50,148 bases of DNA from Alphaproteobacteria bacterium (GTDB lineage Bacteria; Pseudomonadota; Alphaproteobacteria; Rhizobiales; Aestuariivirgaceae), in contig JAGWTZ010000018.1 of NCBI GenBank assembly GCA_028868695.1, positions 1-50,148 of the forward strand, read 5' to 3'. A program made the translations under genes and the position numbers. How positions within the stretch are numbered: the first letter of the stretch is position 1; each line of letters starts with the position of its first letter. Below the pieces are notes generated by a model. That model was not told the origin of the DNA, searched no databases, and worked only from the letters and a program-made list of their open reading frames with translations. This document shows positions 1 through 12,043 of the stretch, piece after piece.

Positions 1-326
1 GGGTTGGTGGGCTTGCTGAACACGCCCAGCGCGCCGCCGGCCTTGGCGCGGTCCAGAAGGTCGCTCTCCGAGAAGCCGGTCATGAAATAGACCTTGGCCT
101 GCGGGTTGAACTTGCGGATTTCAAGGAAGCTTTCCACGCCGTTCTTCACCGGCATCATCACGTCAAAGAACCCGACGTCAAAGTCGTTGGCGGCATAGGC
201 GTCAATGGCCTGCTGGCCATTATAGGCCACGATGACGCGGTGGTTGTCGGCCGAAAACAGCTCGGCGATCGATTCCGCGTTCTCGGCATCGTCGTCCACC
301 ACCAGAATGTTCAGTTGCTTGCTCAT
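1..326 (-). CDS. Response regulator receiver protein, 3' part missing
   Basis: This is a CheY-like receiver domain, the phosphorylated output partner of a histidine kinase. About 108 residues are visible from the ATG at 326, and the C-terminus lies beyond the left edge of the window. The acidic pocket (VVDDD, residues 9-13), the phosphoacceptor Asp55 in FFDVMMP and the conserved Lys in FSKP are all present, so it should be phosphorylatable. It starts 28 bases after the preceding response regulator and shares its plan, including Asp at the same distance from the start, so the two are probably duplicates. A purine-rich GGGGAC stretch precedes the start. Any output domain downstream cannot be seen. 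Confidence 0.9.
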   Translation of the reverse strand, partial: MSKQLNILVVDDDAENAESIAELFSADNHRVIVAYNGQQAIDAYAANDFDVGFFDVMMPVKNGVESFLEIRKFNPQAKVYFMTGFSESDLLDRAKAGGALGVFSKPTN

Positions 327-354
327 TTTCTTGTCCCCTTCAGAGTTGTTGTTT

Positions 355-1068
355 TCAGGCGGCCACGGCTTGCACATGCGTGAGCACGCGGTCCGGGTCG
401 AATGGTTTGCTGAGAATGCCGGTCACCAGCATGTCGGTGAAGCTGTCGCCATCCACGGTTTCGGGCCGCCAGGGCGCCACGATGGCGGTGGGCGGCAGGT
501 CCTGCGCCTTGCGCAGCGTGGCATAGAGACCAATGGTGTCGATGAGCGGCTGGTTCATGTTCAGGACCAGCATGTCGCCCGTTGTGCCGCCGCGTTCCAG
601 TGCGCCGGGTGAATCCACAATGCGGCAGCGCTTTTCGCTGGCCGCCGCGGCGCGCTCAAGCTCCTTGATGTAATGCGGTCCTTCGCACTGCGCCACCAGC
701 ACGCCATTCTCGCCAACTTCATGCGTGGCGGCCAGAAGCGTGCGCGGGTCCACCGGCTTGGAGAGCAGGCCCTTGGCGCCTTGCGCCATGGCTTGCTTCA
801 AAAGCTCTTCCACGCTGTAGCCCGACATCATGAAGACATTGGCCTTGGGCTTCAGCTTGCGGATTTCCATGTAGCTTTCCACGCCATTCATGCCGGGCAT
901 CATCACGTCGATGAAGGCCAGGTTGAAATCCGCCTCCAGATAGGCGTGGATGGCTTCCCTGCCGCTATAGACCACGCGCACGTCATGGCCCTCAAGCTGG
1001 AACAGCTCGCCCATGGAATCGGCATTGTCGCGGTCGTCATCCACGACCAGGATTTTCAAACTTCGCAT
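355..1068 (-). CDS. Response regulator with a receiver and a degenerate second receiver-like domain
   Basis: Residues 1 to about 115 form a complete receiver domain: acidic pocket VVDDD, phosphoacceptor Asp54 in FIDVMMPG and Lys104 in LSKPVDP. The rest, about 120 residues, again looks like a receiver fold. It keeps a terminal SKPFDP lysine motif, but it lacks the acidic pocket and has Asn (LVLNMN) where the phosphorylated Asp should be, so I read it as a pseudo-receiver. No DNA-binding or enzymatic output domain is present, so output is probably by protein contact. The ATG at 1068 shares one base with the kinase stop codon (TGATG) and has GGAGG seven bases before it. A GTG at 1071 would also work. 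Translational coupling to the kinase suggests they are cognate partners. Confidence 0.9.
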   Translation of the reverse strand: MRSLKILVVDDDRDNADSMGELFQLEGHDVRVVYSGREAIHAYLEADFNLAFIDVMMPGMNGVESYMEIRKLKPKANVFMMSGYSVEELLKQAMAQGAKGLLSKPVDPRTLLAATHEVGENGVLVAQCEGPHYIKELERAAAASEKRCRIVDSPGALERGGTTGDMLVLNMNQPLIDTIGLYATLRKAQDLPPTAIVAPWRPETVDGDSFTDMLVTGILSKPFDPDRVLTHVQAVAA

Positions 1069-2591
1069 CACGCGGCCTCCCCATTTGCAACGCCCGCCAC
1101 CGGCAGGCGCATGATAAAGCGGGCCCCCCGGCCCAACTCGGATTCGATGATGAGCTGCCCGCCATGCTGGGCGGCAATTTGCTCAATGGCCGGAACGCCA
1201 AGCCCCGTGCCGAAACTCTTGGTGGTGAACAGCGGTTCGCGGATTTTCTCGATTGTCTCCGCCGCAATGCCCGGGCCATTGTCGGCCACCTCGATCTCCA
1301 CCCATGGCCCGCTCTGACGCGTGGTGAGGGTGAGCTGCGGTGTTTCCTTCTGGCTGGCCAGCGGCATGTCGCCATTGCCCACCATGGCCTCACAGGCGTT
1401 GGAAATCATGTTGGCCACGGCGCGCTGCAGCCGCACCGGATCAAACGGCACCTCGCGCCCATCCAGGCCTAGATAGCAGGTGACCTCGATGCAGGAAGCG
1501 AGGCGCCGCGCCTCTTCCTCCACGCATTTGCCCAGCCATTGATCGAGATCGCCGGATTTGCATTCCAGCTTCTTGGTGCGCGAGAAATCGAGAAGCTGGG
1601 TGATGATCGCGTCACAGCGCGTCACACCGTTGTTGATGCGCTGCAGCTGCGGCTCCACGCCCAGGCCCTTGTCCTTGATCTTGCGTTCGACAAGGAACAC
1701 CGAGGTGCGAACCGCGCCCAAGGGGTTGCGCAGCTCATGGGCGATGGTGGCGGTGAGCTGGCCCATCTGCTCCATGCGGCCTTTTTTCACCAGCGCGTCC
1801 TGCGCGTCCTTCAGCGCCTGCATGCTTGAGGCAAGCTCGCGGTTCAGCCGCAGGATCTCTTCATTGATGCGCTTCAGCTCGGCATTCTCGGAAATGTCGA
1901 CAATCGACACGATGGCCGAGCGTGTCTTGTTCTTGCTCAGCAGCAACCAGCCGGAACTGATCACCAGCACACGCCGCTCGCCGCGCCCGGTGTCCTTGAG
2001 GCTGCATTCAAAGCGCGCGGCCTGGCCCGGAAAATCAGCCCCCTGCCCCAGCGCCTTGCGCAAGGCCGGCAAATCAAGGCCTTCTTCCAGGCTGGCGAAA
2101 TAGGCATGCAGCAGCGGGTTGCTGAAGCTGATGGATTGGTCTTCCTCGATCTGCACCACACCGACAGGAACCGTTTCGGCCAGCGCGCGGTATTGCTCCT
2201 CGCGCTTCTTGACTTCAGTGAGGCTGAAATTGATGCCGACAAGATAGCTCTCGCCTTCAGCGCCCGCCATGCGCGCCTTGTGGCTGAGCACCGGCTTGGT
2301 CATGCCATCGCCGATCGACGACATCTCCTCAACCGAGGATGTGGCGCCCGTGTCCAGCACCAGCCTGTCATTGGCGAGGAAGGCGGCGGCGGCTTCCGGC
2401 GCGTAGAAATCGGCATCCGACTTGCCCAGCAACTCATCTTCGCTGCGGCCCACCAGCTCATTGTGGCGGCGGTTTGAATAGACAAAGCGCGCTTGCGCGT
2501 CCTTGGCATAGATGGGCGTGGGAATGGCGTCGAGAATCCGCGCCAGGAACTCGGCACTCAGCGGCGCGGCGCGTTTGCCATCTTCACTCAT
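1068..2591 (-). CDS. Soluble PAS-domain sensor histidine kinase
   Basis: This 507-residue cytoplasmic histidine kinase has no membrane segment. Residues 12-130 form a PAS domain (IPTPIYAKD), and a second PAS-like region spans about 133-238. A short coiled linker precedes the HisKA domain, with the phosphorylated His285 in IAHELRNP. The HATPase domain follows with an N box (ISNACEAM), a G1 box (DNGPGI) and a GTGLGVPA G2 box. It lies 30 bases downstream of the membrane-bound kinase. From the MEQMGQLTATIAHELRNPLG segment onward the two transmitters are almost the same sequence, so one arose from the other by duplication with different sensor parts. The ligand is unknown. It should phosphorylate the receiver encoded next in the operon. 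Confidence 0.93.
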   Translation of the reverse strand: MSEDGKRAAPLSAEFLARILDAIPTPIYAKDAQARFVYSNRRHNELVGRSEDELLGKSDADFYAPEAAAAFLANDRLVLDTGATSSVEEMSSIGDGMTKPVLSHKARMAGAEGESYLVGINFSLTEVKKREEQYRALAETVPVGVVQIEEDQSISFSNPLLHAYFASLEEGLDLPALRKALGQGADFPGQAARFECSLKDTGRGERRVLVISSGWLLLSKNKTRSAIVSIVDISENAELKRINEEILRLNRELASSMQALKDAQDALVKKGRMEQMGQLTATIAHELRNPLGAVRTSVFLVERKIKDKGLGVEPQLQRINNGVTRCDAIITQLLDFSRTKKLECKSGDLDQWLGKCVEEEARRLASCIEVTCYLGLDGREVPFDPVRLQRAVANMISNACEAMVGNGDMPLASQKETPQLTLTTRQSGPWVEIEVADNGPGIAAETIEKIREPLFTTKSFGTGLGVPAIEQIAAQHGGQLIIESELGRGARFIMRLPVAGVANGEAA

Positions 2592-2621
2592 GAGCCAAAC
2601 TCCGCGCCCTGCCCGTGCATC

Positions 2622-4436
2622 TCAAGCCACCTGTTCAATCTGCTGCTGGGCGGGCAGCTGGATGGTGAAGGTGGCGCCATGGCCATATTCCGAGGCGATG
2701 TGCAGCGTGCCCCCATGCTGCACGATGATCTGCTCCACCGCCGGCAGGCCAAGCCCGGTGCCGAAGCTCTTGGTGGTGTAAAGCGGCTCGCGGATGCGGC
2801 GCATGTCATCGGGCTTGATGCCCGGCCCGTTGTCGGTGATTTCGATGGAGATGAACTCGCCGGCCAGCCTGGTGCTCACCGTGATGGTGGGCTCGCCGGT
2901 GCCGTGGCGCTTGCTGCCATCGCCATCGCCCACCAGCGCTTCCGAGGCATTGGAAAGCAGGTTGCCAATCGCCCGCTGCAGGCGCGAGGCATCAAACGGC
3001 ACATGCATGCCGCCAAGGCCGAGATTGCAGGCGATGGAAACCGAGGCCGGCAGGCGCTGCGCCTCCTCGCCCACGGTCTGCTCCAGCCAATGGTCAAAAT
3101 CCTGCGCGTTGGTGACGATCTGCTTGCTGCGCGAAAAATCGAGAAGCTGGGTGATGATCGCGTCACAGCGCGTGACGCCATTGTTGATGCGCTGCAGCTG
3201 GCCTTCGATGCCAAGGTCCTTGCCCTTGGTCTTGCGCTCGAGGAGGAAGGCGGAGGTGCGCACCGCGCCCAAGGGGTTGCGCAGCTCATGGGCAATGGTG
3301 GCGGTGAGCTGGCCCATCTGCTCCATGCGGGTTTTCTTCACAACCTGGTCCTGCGCGGCGCGCAGCGCCTGCAGGTTGGCGCTCATTTCCTTGTTGATGC
3401 GCCCCATGCCGTCGTTCAACACCGCCAGTTCGGCGGTGCTGCGCTCGGCCTCGGCGCGCGCCGCAATGGCCGCACGGCGCGAATGCTCCACCTGGTCGAG
3501 CTCACGCAAGGTGTGGCGGAACATCGAAACCGCCGTGCCAATGCCCAGCACGGTGGCGCCAAGGGCAATGGCCAGCGTGCGGTAAATCCAGTTGTTCAAT
3601 TCGCGCGCCCTTCCATCAGCGATGATATTCATGCGGGCGCGGATGTCAGTCCAGGTCTGGTCCAGCGTGTCGAACCACTTGCGCGCATCTTCGTCGATGC
3701 CGGCGTTGAGCTTGCCCACGGCCGTGGCGCTGTCCGTCGTCGTGTCAAACAGCTGCGCGCGGAAATGCGCTGCCTCAAAGGTCAGCCACCAGGTGGTTTG
3801 CAAAAGCCTGGAATAGAAGAACGGATCAGCGCTCACCGCACGGGCCTGCACCGTGCTGGTGCCCAGCTCGCGCGACATGAACTCCAGCGTCGAGGCGGTG
3901 TAGGCCAAATCAGTCTGCTTCATCTTCAGCATCGTGGCGTCGGCCATCGAGGCCTGTGCGTTGTCACGCAAGGCGGCATAGCTGGTGAGGATCTTTGGCG
4001 CTGAAAAGCCAGCAAGGTCGGCCAGCGTGTTGGCCTCGCGGTTGCCGGCGTCATTCATGGCGACGCCGCCACCCACGGCCCCCATGAGGGCAGTGGCTTT
4101 CTGCAGAACCTCCTTGGGCATGGGCGGGTCTTCAGCCAGCGCCTTGGCAAACTGGTCATATTCGTTGCCCACCCCCGCTGCCACGGCAAGGCCGGGGCCA
4201 TATTCGCCAAGCAGCTTTTTCTCGCGGTCGGCGTTCAAGCCCTCGGCATAGTCCTGCATGGTGCGGAAGGTGAGGTCCATCAATGTCATGCCGGAGCGGT
4301 TGGAACGGGCCAGCTGCAATTCCCGCGCCGTTTGCATGCTCACTTCAAAACCGAAATAGCCAATGGGAATCAGCAGCAGCAGGATGATGCGCGCCAGGCG
4401 GAACCCTGCGATGTGTGAGGCCAGCAATTGCGTCAT
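2622..4436 (-). CDS. Membrane-bound sensor histidine kinase
   Basis: This 604-residue kinase has a transmembrane helix near residues 13-30, an extracytoplasmic region of about 250 residues (31-283) that I cannot assign to a known sensor family, and a second helix at about 284-304. A coiled-coil segment (320-365) leads to the HisKA domain with His383 in IAHELRNP, followed by an HATPase domain (LLSNASEAL, DNGPGI, GTGLGLPA). I chose the ATG at 4436 because GGGGGAG lies just upstream and the hydrophobic helix follows at once. The open frame extends further to 4550, but without a good ribosome site. It is the first gene of the two-component cluster. The transmitter is a near duplicate of that of the next gene, so cross-talk or heterodimers are possible. 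Confidence 0.92.
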   Translation of the reverse strand: MTQLLASHIAGFRLARIILLLLIPIGYFGFEVSMQTARELQLARSNRSGMTLMDLTFRTMQDYAEGLNADREKKLLGEYGPGLAVAAGVGNEYDQFAKALAEDPPMPKEVLQKATALMGAVGGGVAMNDAGNREANTLADLAGFSAPKILTSYAALRDNAQASMADATMLKMKQTDLAYTASTLEFMSRELGTSTVQARAVSADPFFYSRLLQTTWWLTFEAAHFRAQLFDTTTDSATAVGKLNAGIDEDARKWFDTLDQTWTDIRARMNIIADGRARELNNWIYRTLAIALGATVLGIGTAVSMFRHTLRELDQVEHSRRAAIAARAEAERSTAELAVLNDGMGRINKEMSANLQALRAAQDQVVKKTRMEQMGQLTATIAHELRNPLGAVRTSAFLLERKTKGKDLGIEGQLQRINNGVTRCDAIITQLLDFSRSKQIVTNAQDFDHWLEQTVGEEAQRLPASVSIACNLGLGGMHVPFDASRLQRAIGNLLSNASEALVGDGDGSKRHGTGEPTITVSTRLAGEFISIEITDNGPGIKPDDMRRIREPLYTTKSFGTGLGLPAVEQIIVQHGGTLHIASEYGHGATFTIQLPAQQQIEQVA

Positions 4437-4549
4437 GAATCTCCCCCGGTGGTGTTGCCCCCACCTCATGATGAATCCCTGCGCCACTATCGGCGGCACT
4501 GGTAAATTTCCGCCTAACAACATTGGTTGAAACGAGACAGATGGATACA

Positions 4550-4555
4550 ATTATA
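4550..4555 (-). promoter_or_regulatory. Possible -10 element of the two-component operon promoter
   Basis: On the minus strand this reads TATAAT, inside an AT-rich island between the alaS terminator and the membrane kinase start at 4436. The best -35 candidate (TTTCAA) lies about 19 bases further upstream, which is poor. The position suits a promoter for the two-component cluster, but this rests only on the hexamer and the base composition. Confidence 0.35.
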
Positions 4556-4608
4556 AATAGAGTGGCGATGCAAATTGAAACCGCGCCCCTGGCGGCCTGC
4601 GCCCAGCA

Positions 4609-4640
4609 ATAAAAACGCGCCAGCCCTTGGGGCCAGCGCG
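4609..4640 (-). terminator. Rho-independent terminator of alaS
   Basis: On the minus strand an 11-pair stem (4640-4630 with 4626-4616, two G.T pairs) closes a three-base loop and is followed directly by TTTTTATT. It lies 28 bases after the alaS stop codon. Confidence 0.85.
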
Positions 4641-4667
4641 CTTCAAATCATTGTTATGGCTTGCGGA

Positions 4668-7331
<2,664 letters not shown>

Positions 7332-7679
7332 CGAAAAGGGTCCAGGTTGTGAAGGGCCTGTCGGATGGTGAGGCAAAGCTTCAGCACCACGGCAGGCCCG
7401 GAAGATTGAAACTGGCGCCCTCTTAAGGCGTTGAAACCAAAACGTCCAGAATTTCTGCGGGCAAGAGTCCAGATTGCCGGGGGCTGGATGGGGCGGCGGC
7501 GCGGCGGCATGGCAGCCAGGCCGCAGGGGAAACCGCGCAAGAAAACGCCGCCGGATCGCGAAGACCCGGCGGCACAGTCAGGCAGGGGCTGGTTGTGGGG
7601 CAAACCTGCCTAGGGTCCGGCCCAACTGGGGCCGAATGCGGAATGTCAGGAGAATGGGGCGGATGAAAGCGGCGGGGCC
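7332..7679. other. Intergenic region between alaS and recA
   Basis: This 348-base gap is the only stretch over 300 bases without a gene. It contains the recA terminator (7541-7573) and must contain the alaS promoter, for which I could not find convincing -35 and -10 hexamers. Short open frames here have no ribosome sites or recognisable products. Confidence 0.6.
7541..7573 (-). terminator. Rho-independent terminator of recA
   Basis: On the minus strand the perfect 8-pair stem GCCGCCGG/CCGGCGGC (7573-7566 with 7554-7547) encloses an 11-base loop and is followed by GTTTTC. It lies about 107 bases after the recA stop codon. Confidence 0.75.
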
Positions 7680-8750
<1,071 letters not shown>

Positions 8751-8832
8751 TTCGCTTCTCCTCTTAACCGATGAAACCCAACTTGTGAACCAAACCGCTG
8801 CACAACTTCTGTTCTGCGCATGTTTTGTTTAT

Positions 8833-8847
8833 GTTCTATTTTAGTTC
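8833..8847 (-). promoter_or_regulatory. LexA (SOS) operator upstream of recA
   Basis: The plus strand reads GTTC-TATTTTA-GTTC, an exact match to the GTTC-N7-GTTC direct repeat bound by alphaproteobacterial LexA. A possible promoter on the minus strand (TTGCCA, 17 bases, CATAAA) brackets it, so bound LexA would block recA transcription. A weaker half-repeat, GTTC-N7-GTTT, lies nearer the gene. Confidence 0.88.
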
Positions 8848-8955
8848 CATTGGCAAGGGAATTCTGCGAAAGCTTTATTCTTCAATCCATTCAACTATTT
8901 GTCATAACGTTCTCAAGCCGCGCCATAACTTGGTTCCACTCCCTGCAACCCGGCC

Positions 8956-11445
8956 TCAGCCCAATTCCCCCTTCACCTTCTCCACCAGCTGCTTCAGCGA
9001 GAACGGCTTTTGCAGGAAGGCAAAGTCGGTCGGCCCGTCAGCGGATTTCTCGAAGGCATCCTCGGCATAACCGGACATGAAAATGAACTTGGAGGAAACC
9101 CCGCGCTTGCGCAGTTCCTTCAGCATGGTGGGGCCATCCATCTCCGGCATCACCACGTCTGAGAGGATCAGCTCAAAGCCGTCGGCATCCTTCTCCACCA
9201 CCTCAAGGCCCATCTCGCCGCTGTTGGCCTCCACCACCGTATAGCCGCGCGAGGTGAGCGCCCGGGCCGCAAAGGCGCGCACGGAATCCTCGTCCTCGAC
9301 GATCAGCACCCGGCCGCGGCCAGAGAAATCCTCGCGCACCGGCGCCACCTCGGCGGGCTTGGCGGCGGCCTCGGCCGGCTTGTCCTGGATGAGGCGCGGC
9401 AGGAAGATGCGGAACTTGGTGCCTTCGCCGGGCGGACTGTCGCAATAGATGAAGCCGCCGGATTGCTTCACAAAGCCGTAAACCATCGAAAGCCCAAGGC
9501 CCGTGCCCTTGCCCACTTCCTTGGTGGTGAAGAACGGGTCCCAGATCTTGTTGAGGATTTCGGGCGGAATGCCCTGTCCGTTGTCCTGCGCCTCCACCAC
9601 CACATAATCTCCCGCCGGCAGCGGGTGGCCCACGCCGCCCGTCTGGCCCGCAGGCAGGTTATAGGTTGAAAGCGCCAGCTTGCCGCCCTTGGGCATGGCG
9701 TCGCGCGCGTTGGAGGCAAGATTGACGATCGCCTGCTCCAGCTGGTGGATGTCCACCATCACCGGCCACAGCTCGCGGCCATGGTTGATCGACAGCTCCA
9801 CCTTCTCGCCCACCACGCGCTTGAGAAGGATGCCAAGGTCCGACATCGAATCCGAAAGATCATGCGCCTTGGGCATCATGGTCTGCTTGCGTGAGAAGGC
9901 CAGCAGGTGGCGCACCAGCCCGGCGGCGCGGTTGGCGTTCTGCTTGATGCTCATCACATCCTGGAAGGAAGGGTCGGTCGGCCGCATCTTGGTGAGCAGC
10001 AGGTCGGCAAAGCCCAGGATGGGTGTCAGCATGTTGTTGAAGTCATGCGCCAGGCCCGAGGCCAGCTGGCCAATGGCCTGCATCTTCTGGCTCTGCGCCA
10101 GCTGCGCTTCCAGAAGCCGGTTTTCCGTCTTGTCGATGGCGAAGACGGAGAGCGCACCATCCGCCCCTGCCCCGCTCAGCGTCAGCAGCGCGCTGCGCGG
10201 CGAAGGCCCGGTGAAGGCCGCTTCCATCTGCAAGGTCTGGTCCGGCTTGCTGGCGATCTCGCCCGCCAGCCTGGCAAAGCGCGCCGCACTCTCGGCCTCA
10301 AGGGCCGCCGCCACCGGCGAACCCCGCCCCAAGCCCGGCGACAGGTTGAGGAACTGGCCATTGGCATTGAGCAGCCGGCCCGCCTTGTCCACCTCGGCAA
10401 AGCCGATGGGAATGGCCGAAACCATGCGCGCCAGGCTGTGGCTTTGGCTTTCGCCGGCCAGCGCCTTGTCTTCGTTGCGCATCACCATGCAGCGCGCCGG
10501 CAGCGGCTTGCCATCGGCGTCGAAATCGGCGCGGCTGATCAGCTTGAAAATCTCGGGCTGGCGGTTCTTGCCGGAAAGCGGCAGCATGAAACTGTCGACC
10601 CGGCTGCTGCCCGCCACGGGGCTGACAGCGCCCAGCACCTTGGCGCCTTCCGGCCCCAAGAGCTCGGTGAGCTGCAGCTTGCCGGATTGCACATCCGCCA
10701 AATCAAAGCCCAGCCAGGAGGCCAGCGTGGCGTTGACATAATCCACCCGGCCATTGGGCAGCGTCGAGAAAAAGCCGACAGGCGCCTGGTCGAGATAGGA
10801 GATGATAAACTGCAGCCGCAGGAAGGCGCTTTCCTGATGCGCGCGGTCATCGGTGATGTCGATCAGCCGCCACAGCGTTGTGCCGCCGCGCCCATTGGCC
10901 GCCATGGGTGAAACCGCAAGGCGCAGCCAGCGCGCCTTGTCTGGCTGCGCGAAAGGGGCAGAAGAACCCGCCGCCAGCCGCAAATCCCGCGTTGCCGCGT
11001 TGCCGGCCTTGGCCGCTTGGCCCAATTGGTAGATCGGCTCAGCGAAATCGGGATAGCCGGCATAAAGCACATCAAAGCCCACCAGCCGCGAGGCCCCGGC
11101 TTTCGATGCAAGCTTGAGATATGGCGCGCTGGCGTAAACCGCGCGGCCTTTGGCATCCACCACCACGCTGGGGTCGCCCAGCGCGTCCACCAGCACATCG
11201 CAGAATTGCCGCTCGGCTTCCGTGTTGGGCCGCCCCATCAGGCGCAGCAGCGCGCCAATCAGCCAGGCCAGGCCCAGAAAACACAGCGCTGCAATGCCCC
11301 AATGCGGCAAGTCGGTGGGCACGGCGGCCACCTGCGGCGCATAGGCCACAAGTGCTGCCATCACCAGCGCCGCCCCGGCGAAAGGCAAAATCACGTTGGC
11401 CATCATTGGCCTCATAAACGGATTCACACGTGCCTCGCCTGTCAT
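8956..11445 (-). CDS. cckA: CckA-type cell-cycle hybrid histidine kinase
   Basis: CckA starts the CckA-ChpT-CtrA phosphorelay that governs the alphaproteobacterial cell cycle. The 829-residue protein has two transmembrane helices (about residues 18-36 and 48-68), a PAS region (about 80-440), HisKA with His467 in [10 protein letters not shown], an HATPase domain ([26 protein letters not shown]) and a C-terminal receiver with Asp763 in [11 protein letters not shown]. The stretch around [20 protein letters not shown] is characteristic of CckA rather than other hybrid kinases. The ATG at 11445 is chosen for its GGGGAAGG ribosome site, although the frame stays open to 11586. It sits beside recA, and a FliO-like gene diverges from it. 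Confidence 0.93.
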   Translation of the reverse strand: MTGEARVNPFMRPMMANVILPFAGAALVMAALVAYAPQVAAVPTDLPHWGIAALCFLGLAWLIGALLRLMGRPNTEAERQFCDVLVDALGDPSVVVDAKGRAVYASAPYLKLASKAGASRLVGFDVLYAGYPDFAEPIYQLGQAAKAGNAATRDLRLAAGSSAPFAQPDKARWLRLAVSPMAANGRGGTTLWRLIDITDDRAHQESAFLRLQFIISYLDQAPVGFFSTLPNGRVDYVNATLASWLGFDLADVQSGKLQLTELLGPEGAKVLGAVSPVAGSSRVDSFMLPLSGKNRQPEIFKLISRADFDADGKPLPARCMVMRNEDKALAGESQSHSLARMVSAIPIGFAEVDKAGRLLNANGQFLNLSPGLGRGSPVAAALEAESAARFARLAGEIASKPDQTLQMEAAFTGPSPRSALLTLSGAGADGALSVFAIDKTENRLLEAQLAQSQKMQAIGQLASGLAHDFNNMLTPILGFADLLLTKMRPTDPSFQDVMSIKQNANRAAGLVRHLLAFSRKQTMMPKAHDLSDSMSDLGILLKRVVGEKVELSINHGRELWPVMVDIHQLEQAIVNLASNARDAMPKGGKLALSTYNLPAGQTGGVGHPLPAGDYVVVEAQDNGQGIPPEILNKIWDPFFTTKEVGKGTGLGLSMVYGFVKQSGGFIYCDSPPGEGTKFRIFLPRLIQDKPAEAAAKPAEVAPVREDFSGRGRVLIVEDEDSVRAFAARALTSRGYTVVEANSGEMGLEVVEKDADGFELILSDVVMPEMDGPTMLKELRKRGVSSKFIFMSGYAEDAFEKSADGPTDFAFLQKPFSLKQLVEKVKGELG

Positions 11446-11604
11446 TGCCTTCCCCGAATCGAAGGAAATATAAGCCAAAGCCAGCATTTGCGCTCTACAG
11501 CAAATTGCATATGCCCCGGCAGGGCCATCACTACCCGTCATTGCAGGCTTGGCATCGCCCCAATTCGTGTTAGACTCAACTTCCAATCATGGGAGATTGC
11601 CGCC

Positions 11605-12024
11605 ATGGCCGAATTGCAACCCTATATGAACTACATTCTCGCTGGCGCCGCGGCGCTGGTTCTGGTGGTGCTGGTGATCGTGCTGGCCCGCCTGTTCAGC
11701 CGCCGCGCCCGTGGCCGCAAGGGCATGCGCCTGGGCATCGTCGAATATTGCGAGATTGACCAATCCCGCCGCCTCGTCCTTTTGCGCCGCGATGATGTCG
11801 AGCATCTGGTGATGATCGGCGGCGGCCAGGATTTCGTCGTTGAAAGCCGCATCACCACCGGGCTGGAAGACCGCATTCCCGCTGCCCCCCATTCGCCCAC
11901 AGGCATGGAGGCCGTGGTGCCCATCCGCCCGCCGCGCGCGCCGGTCTTCGGCACCAAGCGCCCGCCGCTGCGCCCCGTGGTGCCCATGCCGCCAGAACTG
12001 GATGATGACCAGACCCCGGCCTGA
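11605..12024 (+). CDS. FliO-like membrane protein
   Basis: This 139-residue protein has one N-terminal transmembrane helix (about residues 11-30), a basic stretch (RRARGRKG) and a small beta-rich domain with RRLVLLRRDDVEHLVMIGGG, the hallmark of the FliO family (PF04347). The C-terminus is proline-rich. FliO supports assembly of the flagellar export gate. No other flagellar gene occurs in the window, and a gene of this type often sits beside cckA in alphaproteobacteria, so it may act outside the flagellum. GGGAG lies 9 bases before the ATG. Its stop codon forms the loop of a perfect 8-pair GC hairpin (12014-12032) that lacks a T-run. Confidence 0.75.
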   Translation: MAELQPYMNYILAGAAALVLVVLVIVLARLFSRRARGRKGMRLGIVEYCEIDQSRRLVLLRRDDVEHLVMIGGGQDFVVESRITTGLEDRIPAAPHSPTGMEAVVPIRPPRAPVFGTKRPPLRPVVPMPPELDDDQTPA

Positions 12025-12043
12025 GGCCGGGGCCAAAGCGCAG

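Noticed and set aside
2493-4004. Long open frame on the plus strand opposite the membrane kinase, encoding 503 residues
   Set aside because: It lies antisense to a clear histidine kinase, has no ribosome site or recognisable domain, and is expected from the high GC content. The same applies to 4575-6485 opposite alaS, 22310-24085 and 24955-26391 opposite the kup genes, and 33282-35336 opposite the FAD oxidoreductase.
7431-7613. Short open frames between alaS and recA
   Set aside because: They overlap the recA terminator hairpin, lack ribosome sites and resemble no known protein.
12014-12032. Strong GC hairpin after the FliO-like gene as a rho-independent terminator
   Set aside because: No T-run follows on either strand, so I did not list it as a terminator.
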